64,000 nt of DNA from Alphaproteobacteria bacterium. Lineage in GTDB: Bacteria > Pseudomonadota > Alphaproteobacteria > Bin65. The stretch spans positions 62,001 to 126,000 of the forward strand of contig JAJEGH010000004.1 in NCBI GenBank assembly GCA_022819985.1, given 5' to 3'. Position 1 is the stretch's first letter. Every line of letters begins with the position of its first letter. The notes beneath the pieces were generated by a model. That model was not told the DNA's origin. It did not search any database and worked only from the letters and a program-made list of their open reading frames with translations. The position numbers and the translations under genes are program-made. Below, one piece after another: positions 45,254 to 53,862 of this stretch.

Positions 45254-46726
45254 ATGGAGATGCAGCGCAACACGCAGCGTAAACCGCCGGTATTCCGGCG
45301 AAGGTTGCGCCGGGTCGGGCGGAAAGCCCTTCCTGGGCCGGCAGGCGCGGCGACGGCCGCGATTGCTGCGCTGCTGGCGCTCGGCGCCGGCGCGCCCGAA
45401 GCACGGGCGGAGACCCTGGCGCAGGCCCTGGCGCGCGCCTACCAGCACAATCCGCAGCTGCTCGCGGCGCGGGCCGCCCTGCGCGCGGTCGACGAGCAGG
45501 CGGCGCAGGCTTATGCGAACTGGCGGCCGGGCGTTTCGTTCTCGGCCGACGCCGGATTGACGGCGAGCCGGAACAAGAACGCCATGGGACGTTCCCAGAG
45601 CACCGACCGCGTTCCCGCCGGCGCGTCGCTGAACGTGACCCAGAACCTCTACCGCGGCGGGCGGAACGAGCACCAGCTGCGCCAGGCGACCCACAACATT
45701 TCCGCGCAGCGGGCCCGGCTCGCCGGCGTCGAACAGACCGTGCTGCTGAGCGCGGTCCGCGCCTACATGAACGTGGTTCGGGACCTTGCCGTCGTGCGGC
45801 TGAACAGGAACAACGAGCAGGTGCTGGCGCGCCAGCTCCAGGCGACCCGCGACCGGTTCAGCGTCGGCGAGGTGACCCGGACCGACGTATCCCAGGCGCA
45901 GGCGCGCCTCGCCCAGGCCCGCGCCGCGACCATTCAGTCCCAGGGCGTCCTGCAGGCGTCGCGCGCGAACTATGCCAACGTGGTCGGCGTCCTGCCCGGG
46001 GCCGTTGAGGCGCCCCGGCCGCCGACCGGCCTGCCGCGCGATCCGTCAGACATCGCCGAACGGGCCCAGCGCGACAATCCCGCGGTTGTTGCGGCGCGGT
46101 GGGACGAACGCTCGGCGCAGGCCACCGTCGACCTGGTGCGCAGCGAGTTGATGCCGACCCTGTCGATCAGGGGCCAGCTTCAGCGGCGCTATAACGCCCA
46201 GACGCCGGATACGCTCAGCGATTCCGCCAGCGTCACGGCAAATCTCTCGATTCCGCTCTACCGGTCGGGCGCCGTGGCGTCGCGCGTGCGGGCGGCGAAA
46301 CAGATCGTGCTCCGCCGGCGCGACGACCTGCACCAGGCCCAGCGGGCCGCCGCCGAGAACGCGGCGCGGGCGAACGCCATCCTGCGGACCGCGCGCTCGA
46401 GCGTCACGGCGTTCGAGGCGCAGCTCGAAGCCAGCCGGATCGCGCTCAACGGCGTGCGCCAGGAAGCGGCGGCCGGCCTGCGCACGGTGCTCGATACCCT
46501 GGACGCCCAGCAGGAGCTGTTGAACGCCCAGGTCAATCTGGTGCGGGCGCGGCGCGACCTGATCGTCGCGACCTACGAGCTTCTCGCCGCCGTCGGCCGA
46601 ATGAATGCGAAGAATCTCGAACTCAAGGTGACGGTTTACGATCCGAAGGAACACTACCGGAAAGTACGCCAGAAGGCCTTCGGCTTCGGCGAATCGATCG
46701 AAAAAGTCCCGGCGTCGGCGCAATAG
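45254..46726 (+). CDS. tolC: TolC-family outer-membrane efflux protein
   Basis: This 490-residue protein has a signal peptide (about residues 20-52, ending ARA) and two TolC repeats of long helices broken by strand segments (WRPGVSFSADAGLTAS and MPTLSIRGQLQRRYNA). It forms the outer-membrane channel of type I secretion or RND efflux; the family branch fits the type I secretion TolC. ATG 45254 gives a long Arg-rich n-region (RRRLRRVGRK) before the hydrophobic core. It is preceded by pcm and followed by popZ. Confidence 0.93.
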   Translation: MEMQRNTQRKPPVFRRRLRRVGRKALPGPAGAATAAIAALLALGAGAPEARAETLAQALARAYQHNPQLLAARAALRAVDEQAAQAYANWRPGVSFSADAGLTASRNKNAMGRSQSTDRVPAGASLNVTQNLYRGGRNEHQLRQATHNISAQRARLAGVEQTVLLSAVRAYMNVVRDLAVVRLNRNNEQVLARQLQATRDRFSVGEVTRTDVSQAQARLAQARAATIQSQGVLQASRANYANVVGVLPGAVEAPRPPTGLPRDPSDIAERAQRDNPAVVAARWDERSAQATVDLVRSELMPTLSIRGQLQRRYNAQTPDTLSDSASVTANLSIPLYRSGAVASRVRAAKQIVLRRRDDLHQAQRAAAENAARANAILRTARSSVTAFEAQLEASRIALNGVRQEAAAGLRTVLDTLDAQQELLNAQVNLVRARRDLIVATYELLAAVGRMNAKNLELKVTVYDPKEHYRKVRQKAFGFGESIEKVPASAQ

Positions 46727-46767
46727 GCATTCCGGGCAGGCCGTAACTTCCACCGAGGCGACCGGCG

Positions 46768-47538
46768 ATGACCGATCCCGAGCGAAACGGACCTCAGCGA
46801 AACGAATCGCAGCGAAACGGACCGCAACAGACCGAACCGTCGATGGAAGAAATCCTGGCGTCGATCCGCCGGATCGTCTTCGAATCCGACGATGGGACGG
46901 TGGCGTCCGGCCCGGGCGTCCCCGAGACTGCTTCCGAGACCGCCCCCGAAGCCGCCAGGGTCCGCCCGCGCACCGGGCGCCCGCCGGCCGGCCGGCCGGC
47001 TGCGGGGGACACCGCCGTGGCAGAGGCGCCGCAGCCTGCCGAAACCATGGCGCCGGCGGCCGGGCCGCCGCAGGCCGAAACAGGGATCGCCGGCGAGACT
47101 TCCGGTGCGGCCCGGCCCGGTCCGCCGGTCCCGCCGGAAGCGCCGGCGCCCGATCCCCGAATCCCGCAGTTTGCCGGCCGGCCGGCCCTTGAGGACGCTG
47201 CGGTCGCCGGGGACGCCGATTACTCCGGCCCCGCCCCGGACGCCGAAATCGCCCCGGATGCGGAAATCGGCCCCGAAACCGACGCCGCGCCCGGCGACGA
47301 GGTGCTCCTGCTCACCGAAATGATCGCGCCCGACGGCTCGGTCGTCCGCCTCGATCCGCGTCCGGCCGGGACGGGTCGGGACGCCGCAGGCGGCGGGCCG
47401 GGCGAGGCGGGGCTCGAACCGGCGGCGCAGGGCGAACTTGCGGCGGCGGTCCGCGAATGGCTCGACCGCAACGCGCCCGATCTGATCGACCGGGCGGCCC
47501 GGCGCGAATTGCAGAAGCTGGCCGAACGGCAGGCGTAG
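46768..47538 (+). CDS. popZ: PopZ-like pole-organising protein (DUF2497)
   Basis: This 256-residue protein has the three-part PopZ layout: a conserved N-terminal helix PSMEEILASIRRIVF (about 25-39), a long Pro/Glu/Ala-rich disordered middle and a C-terminal helical domain, VREWLDRNAPDLIDRAARRELQKLAER. PopZ polymerises at the cell pole and tethers the chromosome origin and regulators in alphaproteobacteria. Its position after tolC is typical; the valS gene that often follows is absent here. The middle region is longer than in Caulobacter. Confidence 0.9.
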   Translation: MTDPERNGPQRNESQRNGPQQTEPSMEEILASIRRIVFESDDGTVASGPGVPETASETAPEAARVRPRTGRPPAGRPAAGDTAVAEAPQPAETMAPAAGPPQAETGIAGETSGAARPGPPVPPEAPAPDPRIPQFAGRPALEDAAVAGDADYSGPAPDAEIAPDAEIGPETDAAPGDEVLLLTEMIAPDGSVVRLDPRPAGTGRDAAGGGPGEAGLEPAAQGELAAAVREWLDRNAPDLIDRAARRELQKLAERQA

Positions 47539-47563
47539 GCCGCCTGGCGGCTGGGCGGGGCCG

Positions 47564-48040
47564 CTACTCCGCCCCCGCGCCGTTAGCGTCGCTGGCGCCG
47601 CCGGGCGAGACATGCTCGGCGAAATTGCCGAAAAACTGATCCGCCAGCTTGCGCGCCGTTCCGGCGATCAGGCGCGATCCGATCTGGGCGAGTTTGCCGC
47701 CGACCTTGGCGTCGGCATCGTAGGTCAGGACGGTTTCGCCGCCGTCCTCGGCCAGCCGCACGGTGGCGCCGCCCTTGGCGAAGCCGGCCACGCCGCCCTT
47801 GCCTTCGCCCTGGATGCGGTAGCCGGCCGGCGGGTCGATATCCTCCAACTGGACTTCGCCCGTGAAGGTTGCCGATACCGGCCCGACCTTCGCCTTGACC
47901 GTTGCGGCGAAGCTCGTATCGGAGGTCCGTTCGAGTTCCCGGCAGCCGGGAATGCAGGCACGCAGCACATCCGGATCGTTCAGGGCCTGCCAGACGGTTT
48001 CCCGACTGGCGGGGATGCGGTACTCGCCGTTCATTTCCAT
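47564..48040 (-). CDS. CoxG-family (SRPBCC) protein
   Basis: This 158-residue protein is a single START/SRPBCC domain of the CO-dehydrogenase subunit G type: MNGEYRIPASRETVWQALNDPDVLRACIPGCRELER at the N-terminus and KVGGKLAQIGSRLIAGTARKLADQFFGNF near the end. CoxG tethers or matures molybdenum CO dehydrogenase and related hydroxylases. No such enzyme lies in the window, so the partner is unknown. ATG 48040 is used; ATG 48034 is possible. It is convergent with popZ and divergent from the ABC transporter operon. Confidence 0.88.
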   Translation of the reverse strand: MEMNGEYRIPASRETVWQALNDPDVLRACIPGCRELERTSDTSFAATVKAKVGPVSATFTGEVQLEDIDPPAGYRIQGEGKGGVAGFAKGGATVRLAEDGGETVLTYDADAKVGGKLAQIGSRLIAGTARKLADQFFGNFAEHVSPGGASDANGAGAE

Positions 48041-48298
48041 GGCAGGGGCGCTCCGGTACGCAGGGCAGGGAAGACCGGGGCGTTAGTAGACGTGCTCCGG
48101 GAGTCCTGCAAGCCGCGACCTGCCGGCCCGCCGCTTGCCTACGGCAAAATGCCGTTTGGCAATCGCTTTAAGTCTGTTACACCACGCAACCGGCGCGCGT
48201 CCGGCGATGCGCGTCGCAATGTCAGGGGAAGCGGGTGATCCGTGCCCGACACCGTCGGCCGGCCCGTTTCCGTTCGGCAACACTCAGGGAGAGACGAC

Positions 48299-49534
48299 AT
48301 GCTCAAACATTGCAGCCCGGCTACGGCCGTGGCGGCTGCCGCCATCGCGGCGGTCATCGCGGCGCCGGCCTCGGCGAAGGTCGAAGGCGATACCATCGTC
48401 CTCGGTTCGGCCCTGTCCGAAACCGGCAAATATTCAACCAACGGCATCCACGCCAAGAACGGCTACAACATCGCCATCGACCTCATCAACAAGACCGGCG
48501 GCGTCAAGGTCGGCGGCAAGTCCTACAAGCTCCGGGTCATCTACTACGACGATGAATCGACCCCGGCGCGCGGCGCCCAGCTCGCCGAACGCCTGATCCG
48601 GCAGGATGGCGTGAAATATATGTTGGGACCGTACAGTTCGGGCCTGACCAAGGCGATCGCGCCGGTCACCGAGAAATACCGCATCCCGATGGTCGAGGCC
48701 GAAGGCGCGTCGCGCTCGCTGTTCACCAAGGGCTACAAATACCTGTTCGCCGTGCTGTCCACCTCCGAGCAGTATCTCGCCAGTGCGATCCAGCTGGCGG
48801 CCGAGATTGCCGACAAGGCGGGCAAGAAGCGCAAGGACGTCAAGATCGCCATGGCGTTCGAGAACGATCCCTTCTCGCTTGACGTGCGCGCCGGCGTGAT
48901 CGACGACATCAAGCGCCTCGGCATGACGGTCGTGATCGACGACCGGCTGCCGCGCGACCTGTCGGACATGACGGCGACGCTCACCAAGGTGCGGGCGCTC
49001 AAGCCCGATCTGCTGGTCGTCTCCGGCCATTCGAAGGGCGCCGCGACGGCCGCCCGCCAGATCAAGGAGCTCAAGATCGCCACGCCGATGATCGCGATGA
49101 CCCATTGCGAATCGGCCAAGGTGGTCTCGAAGTTCGGCGCGTCGGTCGACGGCTTCCTGTGCCCGACCCAGTGGGCCGAGACCCTGTCCTACAAGGGCAA
49201 GTATTTCGGCAGCGCCGCCGACTTCGACAAGAAGTTCAAAGCGACGTTCAGCGGCTACAAGACCGTGCCCTACCAGTCGGCCCAGGCTGCAGCCGCGGTG
49301 CTGGTCTGGAAAGAGGCGTTCGAGCGCGCCAACAGCTTCGACAAGGAGAAAGTCCGCGAGGCGATCGCCAGCACCGAGATGACGACCTTCTACGGCCGGA
49401 TCAAATTCTCCAAGGCCGGCAACAACATCGCCAAGCCGATGGTGCTGCGCCAGATCCAGGACGGCAACTATGTCGTGGTGGCACCCTCGAAATGGGCGTC
49501 GCACAAGGTCCAGCATCCGCGCAAGGTGCAGTAG
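48299..49534 (+). CDS. Branched-chain-amino-acid-type ABC substrate-binding protein
   Basis: This 411-residue periplasmic binding protein has a signal peptide (residues 1-27, ASA-K) and the Leu/Ile/Val-binding fold: IVLGSALSETGKYSTNG at the first strand, DDESTPARGAQLAERLI and later SVDGFLCPTQW. The Ser/Thr of SETG normally contacts the ligand's carboxylate. Amide-binding (AmiC/UrtA-like) ligands are equally possible. ATG 48299 follows AGGGAGAG. It heads the transporter operon and is separated from livH by a strong hairpin. Confidence 0.92.
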   Translation: MLKHCSPATAVAAAAIAAVIAAPASAKVEGDTIVLGSALSETGKYSTNGIHAKNGYNIAIDLINKTGGVKVGGKSYKLRVIYYDDESTPARGAQLAERLIRQDGVKYMLGPYSSGLTKAIAPVTEKYRIPMVEAEGASRSLFTKGYKYLFAVLSTSEQYLASAIQLAAEIADKAGKKRKDVKIAMAFENDPFSLDVRAGVIDDIKRLGMTVVIDDRLPRDLSDMTATLTKVRALKPDLLVVSGHSKGAATAARQIKELKIATPMIAMTHCESAKVVSKFGASVDGFLCPTQWAETLSYKGKYFGSAADFDKKFKATFSGYKTVPYQSAQAAAAVLVWKEAFERANSFDKEKVREAIASTEMTTFYGRIKFSKAGNNIAKPMVLRQIQDGNYVVVAPSKWASHKVQHPRKVQ

Positions 49535-49559
49535 TCCCGCAAAGGGCAGACGGCAGTCG

Positions 49560-49603
49560 AACGCAGTGCGCCCGGTTCCTTCGGGAGCCGGGCCGCTGCG
49601 TTT
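49560..49603 (+). terminator. Intercistronic hairpin between binding protein and livH
   Basis: The stem combines AACGCAG/CTGCGTT with CCCGGTTCC/GGAGCCGGG around a TTCG tetraloop, followed by only TTT. It lies 25 bp after the binding-protein gene and 47 bp before livH. It probably acts as an attenuator or 3'-end stabiliser that keeps binding-protein mRNA in excess over the membrane components. Confidence 0.8.
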
Positions 49604-49649
49604 CCGTCCGCCGGTGCCGCACCGCACGATCCGAAGCATGGCCTGAATC

Positions 49650-50696
49650 ATGGCGAGCCCGAAACCCGCAGCCCCCGCCCGGACGGGGTTCCTGTCGCCG
49701 GCCTGGCTGAAATCGTCCGGCGAGGGCTGGACCCTGCTGGCGATGATCGCGCTGGTCTGCGTCGTGCTGGTGCTGATCAGCGGTCAGGCCCAGACCAACC
49801 TCACCATCCTCCAGGTCGCCTGGCAGCAGAATATCCAGCTGCTGCTCGACGGCCTGTTCATCGGCGCGATCTTCGCCCTTGCCGCCTACGGCCTGGCCCT
49901 GGTCTGGGGCGTGATGAACGTCAAGAATCTGTGCCAGGGCGAATATGTCATCATGGGCGGCTATATCGCCTATTACCTCTACGCCAACGATATCCACCCG
50001 TTTTTCGGCCTGCCCATCGCGATCGTCTTCATGTTCGGCTTCGGCTGGGCCGTCTATGTCCTGGTCATCCGGCGCGTGATCGACCGCGACCTGTTCACCT
50101 CGCTGCTGGCGACCTTCGGCATCGCCATCGTCCTGCAGCAGGGCCTGAACCTGATCTTCGGGCCGGAGGTCCAGACCGCGCGCTCCGGCCTGCCGACCGC
50201 GACTGTCACCGTCGGCGGCGGCGCCTTCACCTTCGCCTGGATCAAGCTAACCGCCTTCCTGATGTGCGGCGCGCTCGCCCTGGCGGTCGTGATCTTCATG
50301 AAACGCAGCCGCATGGGGCAGGCGATCCGCGCCACGGCGCAGGACGCGCGCGCCGCCCGGGTCATGGGCATCGACACCGACCGGGTCTACGCCTTCACCT
50401 ATTCGCTGAACGCCGCGATCTGCGGCGCCGCCGGCGTGCTGATCGCCATGATCTGGGTGATCCAGCCCTTCTACGGCATCACCCATTCGATCCGCTCCTT
50501 CGTCATCGTCACCGCGGCCGGCTTCGGCAACCTGCCCGGCGTCATCATGGCCGGCCTCGGCCTCGGCGTGGCCGAGCAGTACAGCGGCTTCGTCCTCGGC
50601 GCGGATTTCCAGCAGGCGACGGTGGTCGGCCTGCTGCTGCTGGTCCTGATCTGGCGCCAGATCATCGAGAACCGGCACCGCCGGGTGGTGGAGTAG
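49650..50696 (+). CDS. livH: LivH-type ABC permease
   Basis: This 348-residue inner-membrane protein has about nine hydrophobic segments and the LivH family pattern (LFIGAIFALAAYGLALVWGVMNVKNLCQGEYVIMGGY near 70-105, and MGIDTDRVYAFTYSLNAAICGAAGVLIAMIW). With LivM it forms the transmembrane channel of the importer. The N-terminal 45 residues form an extra hydrophobic segment. ATG 49650 is preceded by a weak ribosome site after the intercistronic hairpin. Confidence 0.92.
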   Translation: MASPKPAAPARTGFLSPAWLKSSGEGWTLLAMIALVCVVLVLISGQAQTNLTILQVAWQQNIQLLLDGLFIGAIFALAAYGLALVWGVMNVKNLCQGEYVIMGGYIAYYLYANDIHPFFGLPIAIVFMFGFGWAVYVLVIRRVIDRDLFTSLLATFGIAIVLQQGLNLIFGPEVQTARSGLPTATVTVGGGAFTFAWIKLTAFLMCGALALAVVIFMKRSRMGQAIRATAQDARAARVMGIDTDRVYAFTYSLNAAICGAAGVLIAMIWVIQPFYGITHSIRSFVIVTAAGFGNLPGVIMAGLGLGVAEQYSGFVLGADFQQATVVGLLLLVLIWRQIIENRHRRVVE

Positions 50697-50702
50697 GCCC
50701 CG

Positions 50703-51866
50703 ATGACCGGGAAACGGCTCGAACTGCCCGGCTACCTTCTGCTCGCTGTCTTCGGCGTCATCGCTCCGCTGGTCTTCCCCGCCTATGTCCAGCAGATCGC
50801 GATGCTCTGGATCATGATCGTGTTCGCGCTCACCTGGGACACGATGGGCGGCCAGATGGGCTACAACTCACTGGGCAACATCTTCTTTTTCGGCGCCGGC
50901 ATGTATATCGCCGCGGTCTGCCAGATCTGGCCCTGGTACGATGTCGGCGAATACACCGACCCGTCGGGTTCGCTGACCACCTCCTTCACGACCGACCAGT
51001 ATTTCCTCGGCCTCGCCCTCGGCGTCGTCCTGGCCGCGATCGGATCGGTTGTGCTTGCGGCCCTGTTCGGCCTGATCGTGTTCGGCCTGCGCGGGCCGTA
51101 TTTCGCCATCGGCACGCTGGGCATGGCGATCGCGGCGGGCGAATTGATCGGCGCCTGGGACTGGATCGGCGGCGGCGGCGGCATCCGGCTGCCGGTCTTC
51201 CCGTCGGGCACCGACGCCGAGCCGCTGTTCCGCGTGCCGTTCGGCGATATCCAGTCCGCCGATCTCCAGGGCGTCTTCTTCTACTGGACCTGCTTCGTCC
51301 TGGCGGTGCTGACCTTCCTGTTCCTGCGCTGGCTCTACCGCACGCGCTTCGGCCTGATGCTGAACGCGATCCGGGACGACGAGACCAAGGCCGAGGCGCT
51401 CGGCGTGCGCACCCAGCTCTACAAGACGGTCGCCTGGTCGATTTCCGCCTTCTTCCTCGGCATTTCCGGCGCCCTGTTCGGCAATATCATCGGCTTCATG
51501 GAGCCGCTGGAGGTCGCCTTTCCGACCGTCACCTTCGGCATTTTCATGGTGCTGATGGCCCTGCTCGGCGGCAAGGGCACGCTCTGGGGGCCGGTGATCG
51601 GCGCCACCCTGTTCCACATCATCAAGGAAGTCACCTGGACCCATCTGCTGGGCTGGCAGTGGGTCGTACTCGGCCTGCTGATCGTCGTGACGGTCGTGTT
51701 CTTCCAGCAGGGCATCGTCGGCTGGCTGCAGGAGCGGCGGCCGGAATGGTTCGGCATCGAGGTCGACCGGGGAACGGCGGGCCAGCGCGCCGACGCCGAA
51801 GCGGCCGAAGCGCTCGAAGCCGCCCTGGACGACGCCGGCGGACCCGCCCGGGAGCCGGTCCGATGA
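50703..51866 (+). CDS. livM: LivM-type ABC permease
   Basis: This 387-residue second permease has about ten hydrophobic segments and typical LivM segments GQMGYNSLGNIFFFGAGMYIAAV, LRGPYFAIGTLGMAIAAGE and RDDETKAEALGVRTQLYKTVAWSISAFFLGISGALFG, the last being the ATPase-coupling loop. A charged C-terminal tail (about 355-387) faces the cytoplasm. It begins 6 bp after livH and its stop overlaps the livG start (ATGA). Confidence 0.92.
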   Translation: MTGKRLELPGYLLLAVFGVIAPLVFPAYVQQIAMLWIMIVFALTWDTMGGQMGYNSLGNIFFFGAGMYIAAVCQIWPWYDVGEYTDPSGSLTTSFTTDQYFLGLALGVVLAAIGSVVLAALFGLIVFGLRGPYFAIGTLGMAIAAGELIGAWDWIGGGGGIRLPVFPSGTDAEPLFRVPFGDIQSADLQGVFFYWTCFVLAVLTFLFLRWLYRTRFGLMLNAIRDDETKAEALGVRTQLYKTVAWSISAFFLGISGALFGNIIGFMEPLEVAFPTVTFGIFMVLMALLGGKGTLWGPVIGATLFHIIKEVTWTHLLGWQWVVLGLLIVVTVVFFQQGIVGWLQERRPEWFGIEVDRGTAGQRADAEAAEALEAALDDAGGPAREPVR

Positions 51867-52606
51867 CGGCGTTGATCGAGGTCGACAACGTCTCCAAGTC
51901 GTTCGGCGGCGTCGTGGCGAACAACGCCATCGGGCTCAACGTCGAACAGGGCAGCATCACCGGGCTGATCGGCCCCAACGGCTCGGGCAAGACGACCCTG
52001 TTCAACTCCATCGTCGGCTTCCACCCGATCGATTCGGGCAGCATCCGCTTCGAGGGAAGGGAAATCTCGAATCTGCGCGTGCCGCAGATCGCCCGGCTCG
52101 GCATGCTGCGCACCTTCCAGCAGACGCGGATCTTCCGCAAGCTGAACTGCGTCGAGAACATGCACGCCGCGCTGTCCCACCGCGGCGGCACCTTCCGCAG
52201 CATGTTCGCGAAGAAATCCGGCCAGGCCGAGGAGCGGGCGGAAGGGTTACTGGACTTCGTCGGCCTGTACCAGAAGCGCAAGCTGCGCGCCGGCGACCTG
52301 TCCTTCGGCCAGCAGAAGCTGCTCGAATTCGCCATGGCGCTGATGAACGAGCCCAAGGTCCTGCTGCTCGACGAGCCGACCGCCGGCATCAACCCGACGC
52401 TGATCAACGGCCTGATCGACCGGCTGCGCCTGGCCAACGACCGGTTCGGCGTCACCCTGTTCGTGATCGAGCACAACATGCGGGTCATCATGAACCTGGC
52501 TGAGCACATCTACTGCCTCGCCCACGGGGAACTGCTCGCCGACGGCCCGCCGGACGCGCTGCGCAACGACCAGCGCGTCATCGACGCCTATCTGGGGGCC
52601 CACTGA
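51863..52606 (+). CDS. livG: LivG-type ABC transporter ATPase
   Basis: This 247-residue ATPase has Walker A GPNGSGKTT (about 36-44), Q-loop RTFQQTRIF, signature LSFGQQK (about 148), Walker B VLLLDEPTAGINP and the switch His in VIEHNM. The signature has Phe in place of the usual Gly-Gly context, which is common in this transporter group. ATG 51863 overlaps the livM stop. Confidence 0.94.
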   Translation: MTALIEVDNVSKSFGGVVANNAIGLNVEQGSITGLIGPNGSGKTTLFNSIVGFHPIDSGSIRFEGREISNLRVPQIARLGMLRTFQQTRIFRKLNCVENMHAALSHRGGTFRSMFAKKSGQAEERAEGLLDFVGLYQKRKLRAGDLSFGQQKLLEFAMALMNEPKVLLLDEPTAGINPTLINGLIDRLRLANDRFGVTLFVIEHNMRVIMNLAEHIYCLAHGELLADGPPDALRNDQRVIDAYLGAH

Positions 52607-53490
52607 TGGCTGCGGGCGCGAACGATCCGGGCGGCAAACCGACCACCGGCTACGGCGCCGGCTCGGTCGATACCGTCATCTCGGTCGAGGATGTCGTCCG
52701 CGAAGTCCAGAAGATCGCGGAGGAAGGGCCGAAGGTCGAGGAGCTGGCGGCGCTCGCCAACGACGACCCGTTCCTGTCCATCGACACGCTGTGCGCCGGC
52801 TACGGCAAGATGGAGATCCTGCACGATTTCCACCTCCATGTCGGCAAGGGCCAGTCGCTGTGCCTGATCGGGCCGAACGGCGCCGGCAAATCGACCGTGC
52901 TCCATTCCATCTTCGGCTTCACCAACATCTTCTCCGGCGCGATCACCACCGACGGCGCGGCGAAGCGCGACGTCACCCGGCTCAGTTCGAGCGACAAGCT
53001 GAAGAGCGCCGGCATCGCCTACATCCTGCAGGACAAGTCGGTTTTCCCGGACATGACGGTCGAGGAAAACCTCTGGATGGGCGGCTACCTCATGCCCGAC
53101 CCGGCCGACGCGCGGCGCGCCGCCGAACGGGTGTTCGAGAAATACGACCGGCTGGCCGCCCGGCGCAGGCATCCGGCCAAGGTGCTCTCCGGCGGCGAGC
53201 GGCGGCTGCTGGAAATCTCCCGCGCCCTGGTGATGAACCCGGAGGTCCTGCTGGTCGACGAGCCGTCGATCGGCCTGGAGCCGCGCTTCATCGACATGGT
53301 GTTCGAAATCCTCGACGATCTCCAGCGCGGCGAGGGCAAGACCATCGTCATGGTCGAGCAGAACGCCAAGAAGGGGCTGGAATTCGCCGATATCGGCTAT
53401 GTCCTGGTCTCCGGCCGCCTCGCTATGGCCGGGCCGGGCAAGACGCTGCTGGAAAACCCGGAAGTCGGCCGCCTGTTCCTCGGCGGGTGA
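52606..53490 (+). CDS. livF: LivF-type ABC transporter ATPase with N-terminal extension
   Basis: This 294-residue ATPase has Walker A GPNGAGKST (about 87-95), signature LSGGERR (about 194), Walker B VLLVDEPSIGLEP and the H-loop position occupied by Gln in MVEQNAK. The ABC domain begins only at about residue 50 (FLSIDTLCAGYGKMEIL). The preceding segment (SVDTVISVEDVVREVQKIAEEGPKVEELAALAN) is helical, acidic and absent from ordinary LivF. The ATG at 52606 overlaps the livG stop (TGATG), so the extension seems genuine. Confidence 0.9.
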   Translation: MAAGANDPGGKPTTGYGAGSVDTVISVEDVVREVQKIAEEGPKVEELAALANDDPFLSIDTLCAGYGKMEILHDFHLHVGKGQSLCLIGPNGAGKSTVLHSIFGFTNIFSGAITTDGAAKRDVTRLSSSDKLKSAGIAYILQDKSVFPDMTVEENLWMGGYLMPDPADARRAAERVFEKYDRLAARRRHPAKVLSGGERRLLEISRALVMNPEVLLVDEPSIGLEPRFIDMVFEILDDLQRGEGKTIVMVEQNAKKGLEFADIGYVLVSGRLAMAGPGKTLLENPEVGRLFLGG

Positions 53491-53541
53491 CGGCCCGCCC
53501 GCCGCGCGGGCGGTTCAGGAGCGTGGCGGGCGAACGGGCGT

Positions 53542-53778
53542 TCACTTGCGGTCCGCGTCCCGGCCCCCCGGAATGGCCGACCGCGGCACAGGAGCGCCGG
53601 CCGCCGCCTTGCGCCGGCGCACGTCCCGGAGCCAGAGATCGACGGACGGACGGGAGGCGATCCGCTCCAGCTCGCCGCGCAGGAACTCCTGCATGGACTG
53701 GCGGCGCGCCGCCGCGCGCAACGCCAACTCGTCGCGAACCTCTTCGGCAACGCCCCGTATCGTGATCTGAACCGGCAT
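53542..53778 (-). CDS. FitA/VapB-like antitoxin without partner
   Basis: This 78-residue protein begins MPVQITIRGVAEEVRDELALRAAARRQSMQEFLRGEL, an RHH-type DNA-binding domain like FitA, then a Ser/Arg-rich tail. Normally a PIN toxin gene follows immediately, but here the next sequence on the minus strand is the 3' end of livF. It is therefore an orphan, or its toxin has been lost. ATG 53778 fits the RHH start. Confidence 0.75.
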   Translation of the reverse strand: MPVQITIRGVAEEVRDELALRAAARRQSMQEFLRGELERIASRPSVDLWLRDVRRRKAAAGAPVPRSAIPGGRDADRK

Positions 53779-53862
53779 GGACGCATTATGCAGTCGCAGA
53801 CAGCATGATGTAAGCGATTCCCGAGGCCCATCGGTTGCGGTCGTGCGGTGCCCGCCAGGCGG

